Shown here in pieces: positions 52,724-60,240 of a stretch of DNA of 64,000 nt (its first letter is position 1; every line of letters starts with the position of its first letter). The notes under the pieces were generated by a model. That model was not told the DNA's origin and did no database searches. It saw only the letters and a list, made by a program, of their open reading frames with translations. The translations under genes were made by a program, and so were the position numbers. Location of the stretch: NCBI GenBank assembly GCA_964567745.1, contig CAZMNY010000036.1, forward strand, positions 1 to 64,000, in the 5' to 3' direction. This stretch comes from CAZMNY01 sp964567745. GTDB lineage: Bacteria; Planctomycetota; Planctomycetia; Pirellulales; Pirellulaceae.

Positions 52724-53497
52724 TCAGGCTGCTTTCGAGTAGGCCGCTTGGGCTGAGTCGAGCTTGCGCACAACGGCGATCAGTGAGAGGCCAAACGGCG
52801 AGGGTACTCGGCCCAGCAACCATTTTTCCGCTCCGAACAGCGTTGCCAAGGCTGCGTTAAGCGGACTCGCTGGAACTTGCAAATCGCCAGGTTGTTCTTC
52901 GCGGCCCGCGTATTTGCTCCAGAGACGAGCGGCGGCGGCGGCAGGGAATAAGAACGTATTGTAGTAACTCAGCAATTCGACTCGAACATCCTCCTGTTCG
53001 AACAGCTCCGCGAATTGACGCTTGCCATACCGCCGAAAATGTTGATGGTGTTTGTCTCTCGGTGAATAGAGCCACTGATAGGCGGGCACGGTCGCGACGA
53101 GGATACCGCCCTGCCGTAACAGCGAGACGGCGGTCTTTGCCGAACCGAGATCGTCCTCCACGTGCTCAAACACGTCGGTCGAGAGCACGATGTCGAATGA
53201 GTCGCGGGGCAAGTCGATGTCGTCTGGGAGCGAACCGTACTTCGCGTTGGCGCCCAGCCGTTTGCGAGCGAATTCCAACGCTCGCTCACTCGCGTCGACG
53301 CCCACCACCTCGTGTCGGTCGGCGAGATCTTCGAGGTTGCCGCCGGCGCCGCAACCGACTTCGCAGATTCGCCACCGGTTTTTGTCCTCTGGATCGACGA
53401 AGCGAGACATCATGTTGCGCACGACGGCGCGGCGGCCGACGAACCACCAATGTCGCTTCTCAGTGCGGTACATTTCCTCGTATAACGAGTCGTCCAT
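52724..53497 (-). CDS. Class I SAM-dependent methyltransferase
   Basis: Rossmann-fold methyltransferase, 257 aa. An N-terminal YRTEKRHWWFVGRRAVV segment is typical of the type found in glycan-biosynthesis clusters. The SAM-binding motif I is ICEVGCGAGGNLEDL (about 44-58), followed by VVGVDASERAL (motif II) and FDIVLSTDVFEHVEDD (motif post-I/III). A hydrophobic C-terminal stretch (LLSYYNTFLFPAAAAARLWSKY and beyond) suggests membrane association. It is the last gene of the operon with GT39-like and GT2 genes; 26 bases separate it from the gene before. Substrate is presumably a polyprenyl-linked sugar or lipid head group; unproven. GGAG supports the start. Confidence 0.88.
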   Translation of the reverse strand: MDDSLYEEMYRTEKRHWWFVGRRAVVRNMMSRFVDPEDKNRWRICEVGCGAGGNLEDLADRHEVVGVDASERALEFARKRLGANAKYGSLPDDIDLPRDSFDIVLSTDVFEHVEDDLGSAKTAVSLLRQGGILVATVPAYQWLYSPRDKHHQHFRRYGKRQFAELFEQEDVRVELLSYYNTFLFPAAAAARLWSKYAGREEQPGDLQVPASPLNAALATLFGAEKWLLGRVPSPFGLSLIAVVRKLDSAQAAYSKAA

Positions 53498-53523
53498 TTT
53501 TGTGCTCCGTGCCGTATGGGCGG

Positions 53524-55317
53524 CTATCTCAATTGGCTCGTGCTAGATGTCGCCGGTTTTCTGGTCGCGATTCGCCCGCTACTCTCTCGCACCACTTTGG
53601 CCAAGATGACGATGCGGTTCGAGCGGCTCTTTCTTCGGTCGAGCGAAATCCGATCCACCTCGACCCACTCAAATGGCAAGTGCGGCGACCCCTTTTCCCA
53701 AGTACGACCTCGGCCGAACATTCGATACTCGTCCGTATCGTTGGGGTGTTTGGCCAAGAAGAAGTAGTCGACGTCGTCAGGCGCGTCAGCCATTGTCTCG
53801 GGCCAAGGGCGTTGGACGACTTGATCTTGGAAGTAATAGCAAAAACGAAAATCGATCGGTCCAAAACTCGACATCGATTCGGGATTAGGAATCAGCGATC
53901 GAATTCGCTCGACGTTCGTTTGCGGATTGTTCCAGCTGTTGCTCTGCCCATTCATAACCACGCCGTTGTAAGTCAGGCCGACGAAGGCTGCAGTCACGAG
54001 CGAAGCCGTTTGAATGGATCGAGTCGAAATGTTCAGCGAACAGCGAATCAACACGCCAGCCGTCCCGAAACCGGCGAGCAGAAACACGAAGGCGAACCAC
54101 ATCGGCTGTTTTGCCGTCGTCGCAAAGTCGGCGGGTAACACGTCGCCGCTCAACAACATGATGAAAACGCCTCCCACGCTCGAGGCGATGGCGACGCCGA
54201 TGAAAAAGTTGCGCAGACTCATCCGGGCGAATGAACCCGCGGCCGCAGTGGCGACACTCCGCTCCACAACGACACCCATGAGGATCGCAAAGCAAGGATA
54301 CATCGGCATGAAATACCTGCCCCGCGCGTGCGAGGCAAAGAGGACCGATGGATAGGTGACAAGCAGAGCGACAACAATAAAGCTCATCCACGGCCCAATG
54401 TCCGAAAGATTGCCGCGTAACCGCTTGGAAGCCAATCCGAATAACAGCGGCGACCAAGGCAGGAGGCAAACGAACGTTTCCACCGGATACGTCGCCAAGT
54501 GCTTCAGTAGGCCGACCAGCTGAAATCGGTCGCCGGCGAGGCCACCCCATGTCGCGCGAACGGCTTCCACGTCGGTCATCAAGTAGTAGGGAATCTGCCA
54601 CGCTGCGAGCAGCGATGCGCCGACAAGGATTCCGACGCCGTGGGCCGGCCTCAACAAGTATTTCCAATCGCGTTTGATAAACAGCAAGTAAAACCCGATC
54701 ACCACGACAAAGTAGACCGGCGCTTGCGGACCCTTGACCAGAGCCGCGAAAGCCATGAATGCGTAGCCGAGCGACCAAACCACGGTTGCTCGCCACTTTC
54801 GTTCGTAACCGAAATGCCACAACAACATCGAGGCCGCGACGAACAGCGTGAACAGAGCTTCCGACTCCCCGTGCCGACCGATCTGCAACACTTGTCCAAA
54901 GGTCGCGTAGGCCAGCGCGGCTGTCGTGGCGGCGAGAGTGCCTAGGAATCCGCGAGTGTAGGCGTAAACCAATATCGACGTCAGCATGACCGCCAACACG
55001 CTCGGCAGCCGAGCAGCAATCGGATCAAGTTCGCCGCGAACGAGGCCAAAAAACGCCATGGCCCAGCTCGACATGGGCGGCCTTTCTGGAAACGGAATCA
55101 ACTGTTGCCGAGCCACAACCCAATCACCGGTCTCCATCATTTGGACGGCGCCTCGCGCCCATCTCGCCTCTTCGCCGACCATCGGCAGGAAATCGAGTCG
55201 AACGAAATAGACAAGCAGAACCAGAATGACCACCGCCATCCAGTGCGGCTCGCGCCACCAAGCAGAGTCGGTGCCGCAGTCGAGCGGCTGTTGGGTTGGG
55301 TCGGTCACGTTTTGCAT
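53524..55317 (-). CDS. Membrane glycosyltransferase (GT39/GT83, ArnT-like)
   Basis: Polytopic transferase that uses a polyprenyl-phosphate sugar donor and acts on the outer face of the membrane. About eleven hydrophobic helices are visible. The first extracytoplasmic loop has the acidic motif FLPMVGEEARWARGAVQMMETG (in family form D/E-E between helices 1 and 2), then QQLIPFPERPPMSSW and YATFGQVLQIGRHGESEALF. The C-terminal 150 residues are a soluble periplasmic domain (MSSFGPIDFRFCYYF onward). Length 597 aa is usual for ArnT-type enzymes. The GT2 gene directly upstream could make its donor. Acceptor unknown: a lipid A, protein or envelope glycan modification is possible. Confidence 0.85.
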   Translation of the reverse strand: MQNVTDPTQQPLDCGTDSAWWREPHWMAVVILVLLVYFVRLDFLPMVGEEARWARGAVQMMETGDWVVARQQLIPFPERPPMSSWAMAFFGLVRGELDPIAARLPSVLAVMLTSILVYAYTRGFLGTLAATTAALAYATFGQVLQIGRHGESEALFTLFVAASMLLWHFGYERKWRATVVWSLGYAFMAFAALVKGPQAPVYFVVVIGFYLLFIKRDWKYLLRPAHGVGILVGASLLAAWQIPYYLMTDVEAVRATWGGLAGDRFQLVGLLKHLATYPVETFVCLLPWSPLLFGLASKRLRGNLSDIGPWMSFIVVALLVTYPSVLFASHARGRYFMPMYPCFAILMGVVVERSVATAAAGSFARMSLRNFFIGVAIASSVGGVFIMLLSGDVLPADFATTAKQPMWFAFVFLLAGFGTAGVLIRCSLNISTRSIQTASLVTAAFVGLTYNGVVMNGQSNSWNNPQTNVERIRSLIPNPESMSSFGPIDFRFCYYFQDQVVQRPWPETMADAPDDVDYFFLAKHPNDTDEYRMFGRGRTWEKGSPHLPFEWVEVDRISLDRRKSRSNRIVILAKVVRESSGRIATRKPATSSTSQLR

Positions 55318-55363
55318 CCTTGCATCGTTCGTTGGCGTCTGGTCGCGCTATGCCAGACTATGC

Positions 55364-56236
55364 TCAAGCGGCGCGGCGGTCCGAGCCGGCCACTTCCTTT
55401 GAGCCTGTTTTGGCTTCGCGACGCTCGAACAGGTGTGCCGCCGGAATGATCGCGTCTGGCATCCAGTCGTAGCTGGCACGGCGAGAGCGATACGTCTGAT
55501 AGATCCGCAATAGCTCGAAGGCCGCCTTGAGAAAATCACGCCCTTTGAGTTTCGAACCGTCGACGTCGAGCCAGCTTTGAAGCGGCAGCTCCGCCACCGA
55601 CTCCTCGATCGGCGGCAAAAGTCGCGCCCGCCCCAGTTGAATCATGCGAGCCAAAATCTCGACGTCGAAGATCCACTTCGATCGAAAAGGCTTCTCAAAT
55701 AACGCTTGAATCGGCGACGAGACGCGGAACAACTTCGCTCCGCACTGAGTGTCATAGACGCCAAGACCTAACATCGTCGACGCCACCGTCGCAAACGCTC
55801 GGCCAATCAAGTGCCGTGATCCTTTACGATCGATCTTTCGGCCGAGCAGTTTGATCCGGCTTCCCATCACGAGCGAAAGGTGATCGTTCTGATCAAGCAC
55901 ACGCTCGAACTCCTCGATCGCGTCGAGCGGCGTCGCCAGGTCGGCATCCCAGTAGCCAATGTAATGCTCCTCGCCTGAGTTGTCTCTCGATGCCTGAAGC
56001 ATCCCCGCTCGCACCGCTTCCGCTTTGCCTCCGTTGACGGGTTGGTCGAGCACTGAAATCTTTGCTGGCGCCGCTAGCTGCATGTGCTCGAGCAGCTTGT
56101 GCGTATCATCGGTGCTTCCATCGTTGACGAAGAGCAGCTGCAAATGGTTGGAGCGGTTCGCAAAATCCAAGAATCGAGACAAGTCGAGCCTGTCTGCCTC
56201 GTTGTAACAAGGAATCACAATGGTCGTGCGAGTCAC
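55364..56236 (-). CDS. GT2 family glycosyltransferase (polyprenyl-phosphate sugar synthase-like)
   Basis: Cytoplasmic GT-A enzyme similar to dolichol-phosphate mannose or undecaprenyl-phosphate sugar transferases. Motifs: TTIVIPCYNEADRLD, LLFVNDGSTDDTHKLLE, DQPVNGGKAEAVRAGML, the DxD-type metal motif in YWDADLATPLDAIEEF, GSRI, and GVYDTQCGAKLFRV (the QCGAKLF hallmark of DPM1-like proteins). It has no C-terminal membrane helices, so it should be soluble. GTG start. It is the first gene of a three-gene minus-strand operon and likely supplies the lipid-linked donor to the GT39-like enzyme that follows 46 bases downstream. Confidence 0.88.
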   Translation of the reverse strand: MTRTTIVIPCYNEADRLDLSRFLDFANRSNHLQLLFVNDGSTDDTHKLLEHMQLAAPAKISVLDQPVNGGKAEAVRAGMLQASRDNSGEEHYIGYWDADLATPLDAIEEFERVLDQNDHLSLVMGSRIKLLGRKIDRKGSRHLIGRAFATVASTMLGLGVYDTQCGAKLFRVSSPIQALFEKPFRSKWIFDVEILARMIQLGRARLLPPIEESVAELPLQSWLDVDGSKLKGRDFLKAAFELLRIYQTYRSRRASYDWMPDAIIPAAHLFERREAKTGSKEVAGSDRRAA

Positions 56237-56471
56237 AATACCATCCGCGTTAGAGTGCTAGCGTACCCGTCCCACAAAGCCGCTGGGAAGAGAGTCGTAC
56301 CTCAAACGCGTTTTTTGGGAAAGAGCAATGGCACCGCGACGCTGGCCAGAATAACGAGGCAGGCATTCGGGTCCGGTTTCCGAGCGGAATGAGATCATCA
56401 GCCGAATCGGTTGGCGATTCTTCTGTCCGTTCCTATTCTGGTCGTGATAAGTCGTTCGCGACTAATTCTGA

Positions 56472-56996
56472 CTAAAGTGAGAAGACAAACTCGTCGTACT
56501 GAACGCCGGCACCATTGAGGTTGGCAACCAGCATTTCGGTCGCGGATTTCATGCCGGCTCGCCAGTCGCTGTGCGAGTTCTCTTCGTTCAGAAGCAACTC
56601 GTAAACGGGCGCCACCTTGTCGATGGCCTCCTGTTCCGGCTTGCGCCGACTGGAGTGATAGCCAGTGATGACTCCGTTGTCGTCAAAGGTCGGCGTCACG
56701 TGGGCCAGAACCCAGTAATGATCGCCGTTCTTACAGAGGTTAACCACGTAGGCGAAAATTTCATCGCCTTGCGAAATCGTGTCCCACAGCAATTTGAAAA
56801 CACACTTCGGCATCGCGGGATGCCGGATTAGGTTGTGCGGTTGGCCGAGCAATTCTTGTTCGGTGTAGCCCGCGACGCGGCAGAAGACCAGATTGGCGTA
56901 GGTGATGATCCCGCGCGTGTCGGTCTTGCTTACGATGATCTCGTTTTCGTGAAACGTCCGCTCGCGACCTGTCGGGCTAATCGTGGCTCCGCTCAT
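56472..56996 (-). CDS. Stand-alone Aer-type PAS sensor protein
   Basis: One PAS domain of the Aer N-terminal type, which usually binds FAD and senses redox state: ENEIIVSKTDTRGIITYAN, FCRVAGYTEQELLGQPHNL(I)RHPAMPKCVFKLLWD (the RHPdMP motif is diagnostic), and GDEIFAYVVNLCKNGDHYWVLAHVTP. A helical tail follows (about 130-174), without HAMP, kinase, MCP or membrane part, so signalling must go through another protein. ATG at 56996 with GAGGTAG upstream; the frame extends to 57134 but lacks support. It lies divergent to nadB. Confidence 0.85.
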   Translation of the reverse strand: MSGATISPTGRERTFHENEIIVSKTDTRGIITYANLVFCRVAGYTEQELLGQPHNLIRHPAMPKCVFKLLWDTISQGDEIFAYVVNLCKNGDHYWVLAHVTPTFDDNGVITGYHSSRRKPEQEAIDKVAPVYELLLNEENSHSDWRAGMKSATEMLVANLNGAGVQYDEFVFSL

Positions 56997-57336
56997 CTGC
57001 GCTACCTCAAAAACCGTCGTGAATCGTCTGCAAGAATTACGGGGTTGAGTACAAGAGTTGCTTATAGAATCGATGCGGCGCCAACTCAAGAACGTACTTT
57101 CGGAGACATTACTTGGGCGCAAATATCGGGTCATCGGGGTTGATCGAGAGTTTTCGATTGGCTTTGTGTGATATGCGCTTTACCGTACGAATAACCGGCA
57201 ATTGTGCGTTTTTGACCAACGCCGCCGGGGTGCATATGGCTGGCGAGGAGGGGCGAAAGGGCAGCCCGCTAGAGGCTATAATGCCGAGCCCGACTTTGGG
57301 GGACGTGAGCCCCAACCTGACTTGCAGAAGAGATGT

Positions 57337-58989
57337 ATGGCCGACTACGAAGCGTTCACACCGCGATACCTGGTATCGTTTCACCCCAAGCACATTCCGC
57401 ACTTCTTCGCGGATATTTTGGTCATCGGCGGCGGTTTGGCCGGCATGCGGGCCGCAAACGCGGTGGCGGACGATCAAAGCGTCTTATTGGTCACCAAGGA
57501 CCGACTGGAGAACTCCAATAGCCATTTCGCTCAGGGCGGTATCGCGGGCGTTCTGGACGCCCAAGACTGTTTCGACTTTCACGTGGATGACACGATCGAC
57601 GCCGGCGGAGGGCTGTGTGATGCTCACGTGGTCGAGCGAGTCGTCCGCGAGGCGCCGGAGCATATTGCCGAACTCGTTCGCTGGGGCACCCAGTTCGACC
57701 GAGAGCACGGCGAACTGGTTTTGACTCGCGAGGGAGGGCATGGCCACAACCGAATCGTTCACGCGCTGGGAGACGCGACGGGCCGAGAAGTGATTCGAGC
57801 CATGGCGGAATGGACTCGGAAACAACGCCACATCGAGGTTCGCGAGCACACGTTTACGATCGATCTGTTGACGAGCGATGGCGAGTGCCGTGGGGCGCTG
57901 GTCTATAGCTCGGCGATGGGCATGATGATTGTTTGGGCGAAGCAGACCATCCTCTGCACGGGCGGCGCGGGAAAGCTCTATCGCGAATCGACCAATCCCG
58001 ATGTAGCGACGGCGGACGGCCACGCGATTGCTTACCGAGCCGGCGCGGAGTTGCGTGACATGGAATTCATGCAGTTTCATCCCACGGTGCTCTATATCGC
58101 CGGGAGTAGCCGCAGTCTGATCACCGAGGCGATGCGGGGCGAAGGAGGACGGCTGATCGATCGCACGGGCGAGCGATTCATGAACCAATACGATCCGCGC
58201 GGCGAGTTGGCTCCCCGCGACGTGGTTTCTCAGGCCATCGTCACTCAGATGGAAAAGACACGTCACCCGAGCGTCTATTTGGACATGAGCCATTTGGACC
58301 CCGAGTTCGTACACAATCGGTTTCCAGGCATCACATCGGCCTGTGCAAAATTCGGAATCGACATCACGGCCGATCCAATTCCGGTTCGCCCCGGCGCCCA
58401 CTACATGATTGGCGGCGCGACGGTGGACGACGAGGGTCAGACGACGCTGCCAGGGCTCTTTGCGGCGGGTGAGGTCACTTCGACTGGTCTGCACGGCGCG
58501 AATCGGCTCGCGTCCAACAGCCTTCTCGAGGCGCTGGTGTTTGGAAAAATTTCGGGCGAGACCGCCTCGCGAAAAGCGGCTGAGATGCCCGACACATATC
58601 AGGCTGTCCCGATCCAGAATGAAATTGTCGAGCAGCCTCTCGACGAATTGGAGTCGCTCGACCTCTCCGACATCCGCAACTCGCTCAGCAGCCTCATGTG
58701 GCGATCGGTCGGCGTGCGCCGCGAGGTCGACGCAATGGCGGAAGCGAAATCGACCATGGGGCACTGGGGACGCTACGTGCTCAAACGGCAATTCGACGAG
58801 TCCCATGGGTGGGAATTGCAGAATCTGTTGACCGTCTCCGAGTTGGTAACAACGGCGGCGATTCGCCGTCGCGAGTCGCGAGGCGTGCACCTTCGCACCG
58901 ATTTCCCCGCCCCGAATGACGATTGGGTCCGGCGAATCGCCTTGCGAAGAACCGACGCCGGTCAGCTCGAGGTCAGAGAAACAGGCTGA
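57337..58989 (+). CDS. nadB: L-aspartate oxidase
   Basis: FAD enzyme that oxidises L-aspartate to iminoaspartate, the first step of de novo NAD synthesis. FAD-binding motif ILVIGGGLAGMRAANA (about 28-43), SHFAQGGIAGV, and the active-site landmarks of the succinate dehydrogenase/fumarate reductase flavoprotein fold: EFMQFHPTVLY, SLITEAMRGEGGRLIDRTGERFM, ELAPRDVVSQAI, PVRPGAHYMIGGATVD, AGEVTSTGLHGANRLASNSLLEALVFG. The C-terminal helical domain follows, and no iron-sulfur partner gene is adjacent, which favours NadB over SdhA. ATG at 57337 is preceded by AGAAGAGA; another ATG 4 bases upstream is out of frame. Length 550 aa is normal. nadA and nadC are not in the window. Confidence 0.92.
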   Translation: MADYEAFTPRYLVSFHPKHIPHFFADILVIGGGLAGMRAANAVADDQSVLLVTKDRLENSNSHFAQGGIAGVLDAQDCFDFHVDDTIDAGGGLCDAHVVERVVREAPEHIAELVRWGTQFDREHGELVLTREGGHGHNRIVHALGDATGREVIRAMAEWTRKQRHIEVREHTFTIDLLTSDGECRGALVYSSAMGMMIVWAKQTILCTGGAGKLYRESTNPDVATADGHAIAYRAGAELRDMEFMQFHPTVLYIAGSSRSLITEAMRGEGGRLIDRTGERFMNQYDPRGELAPRDVVSQAIVTQMEKTRHPSVYLDMSHLDPEFVHNRFPGITSACAKFGIDITADPIPVRPGAHYMIGGATVDDEGQTTLPGLFAAGEVTSTGLHGANRLASNSLLEALVFGKISGETASRKAAEMPDTYQAVPIQNEIVEQPLDELESLDLSDIRNSLSSLMWRSVGVRREVDAMAEAKSTMGHWGRYVLKRQFDESHGWELQNLLTVSELVTTAAIRRRESRGVHLRTDFPAPNDDWVRRIALRRTDAGQLEVRETG

Positions 58990-59365
58990 TTGGCTTACAG
59001 CAATTCTTGATCATTTAATCCGTGTGCCGCAAGCCAGGTCTTCGCCCAATCGACGCCCCGAACCGCGTCGCCGTTGGTCGTCCACGCCGGCGAGACCAAA
59101 CAAAAAGCGCCGCTGAGTCGATTTCGGCGAACCAATTGGGGCTCGAAAACGTAGATCCGTAGTGTTTTTGCCCAACATGCGTCGGATCGCGGTCTAGCCG
59201 TTGAGCCTCATCGCCAATTCCTTATATTGGAGCGTTTGCGACGGGGCTGGGCGACGGCGATTCTGGTGCCTTGATCGGGCTCCCGCGGCCGCATGGCGCT
59301 GCCGACCACTGAAATGCCCACGCATTTAGCCCCTTTGTTTCGAACCAAGAGTTAACGGAGAAGCC
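58990..59365. other. Spacer without a supportable gene
   Basis: About 375 bases between nadB and the ABC ATPase gene, same strand. The minus frame 59222-59779 is a shadow of the ATPase gene. No hairpin with a T-run follows nadB. The promoter of the Gld-like operon should be here. Confidence 0.4.
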
Positions 59366-60109
59366 ATGGCCAAGTCCCCGAAGGTCGATGAGACGCCGAT
59401 GATCGAGGCGGACGGCCTTTCCAAGTTCTATGGATTGTTCGCCGCCAGCCGCGACGTTTCCTTTAAGGTCTACAAAGGTGAGGTCGTCGCTTTCCTGGGC
59501 CCGAACGGTGCCGGCAAGAGCACGACGATGAAGCTGCTCACGGGCTATTTGTCTCCATCGGAGGGAGTCGCTCGAATTGCCGGTCACGACATGAACACGG
59601 ATCGAATTGCCGGCTCGGAACACCTCGGCTACCTGCCCGAAAACGGCCCGCTCTATCCCGATATGACGCCGCATAGCCTGCTCGATTTCTTCGCCGAGGC
59701 GAGAGGACTGGAACGCAGTCGCAAAGCGGCGCGGATTGAGGCGGTTGTCGACATCTGCCAACTTCACAGCGTCTTGCAAAAGTCGATCAGCAAGCTGTCA
59801 AAGGGCTATCGACAGCGCGTCGGCATGGCCCAGTCGCTGCTTCACGAACCGGACGTGTTGATCATGGATGAGCCGACAGCCGGATTGGATCCCAATCAGA
59901 TCCGCGAAGTTCGCCAAACCATGCGTCGTTTGGGTGAAGAGAAGACGATTCTGCTCTCCACCCACATTCTTCAGGAAGTCGAAGCGATGGCCAGCCGCGT
60001 GATCATGATCAACGAAGGGCGTTTGGTCTTCGACGGAACCGTGGAGGAGCTTGATCGGGGCAACGGACTAGAGGCTGCATTCCACGAATTAACCGGCGCC
60101 GGCACCTAG
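59366..60109 (+). CDS. ABC transporter ATP-binding protein (GldA-like)
   Basis: ATPase of an ABC-2-type transporter. Walker A FLGPNGAGKSTT (about 43-54), Q-loop region GYLPENGPLYPDMT, signature SKLSKGYRQRVGMAQSLL (LSKGYRQ, the form usual in GldA/DrrA relatives), Walker B VLIMDEPTAGLDPNQ and switch His in LLSTHILQEVEAM. The PENGPLY pattern is typical of GldA-type subunits. GGAGAA precedes the ATG. It is followed by the GldF-GldG-like fusion gene 131 bases downstream and a DUF4340-like gene, so these three likely form one export or gliding-type complex. Planctomycetes carry this set without known Bacteroidetes-style gliding. Confidence 0.9.
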   Translation: MAKSPKVDETPMIEADGLSKFYGLFAASRDVSFKVYKGEVVAFLGPNGAGKSTTMKLLTGYLSPSEGVARIAGHDMNTDRIAGSEHLGYLPENGPLYPDMTPHSLLDFFAEARGLERSRKAARIEAVVDICQLHSVLQKSISKLSKGYRQRVGMAQSLLHEPDVLIMDEPTAGLDPNQIREVRQTMRRLGEEKTILLSTHILQEVEAMASRVIMINEGRLVFDGTVEELDRGNGLEAAFHELTGAGT

Positions 60110-60240
60110 ATCGCGTTCGAGTCCCGAACCAGCGCGGCTCCGAGCCGTCTCATGAGAAGCTGACTTGCGTATCGATCCTTCGATTCTAAGCATCGCTCAA
60201 AACCGCCTATCACTTGCACAGAGAATAAAGCGAAACTTCA

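Noticed and set aside
57484..58890. 468-codon open frame on the minus strand
   Set aside because: It lies wholly antisense to nadB, whose motifs are unmistakable; the antisense translation has no domain pattern.
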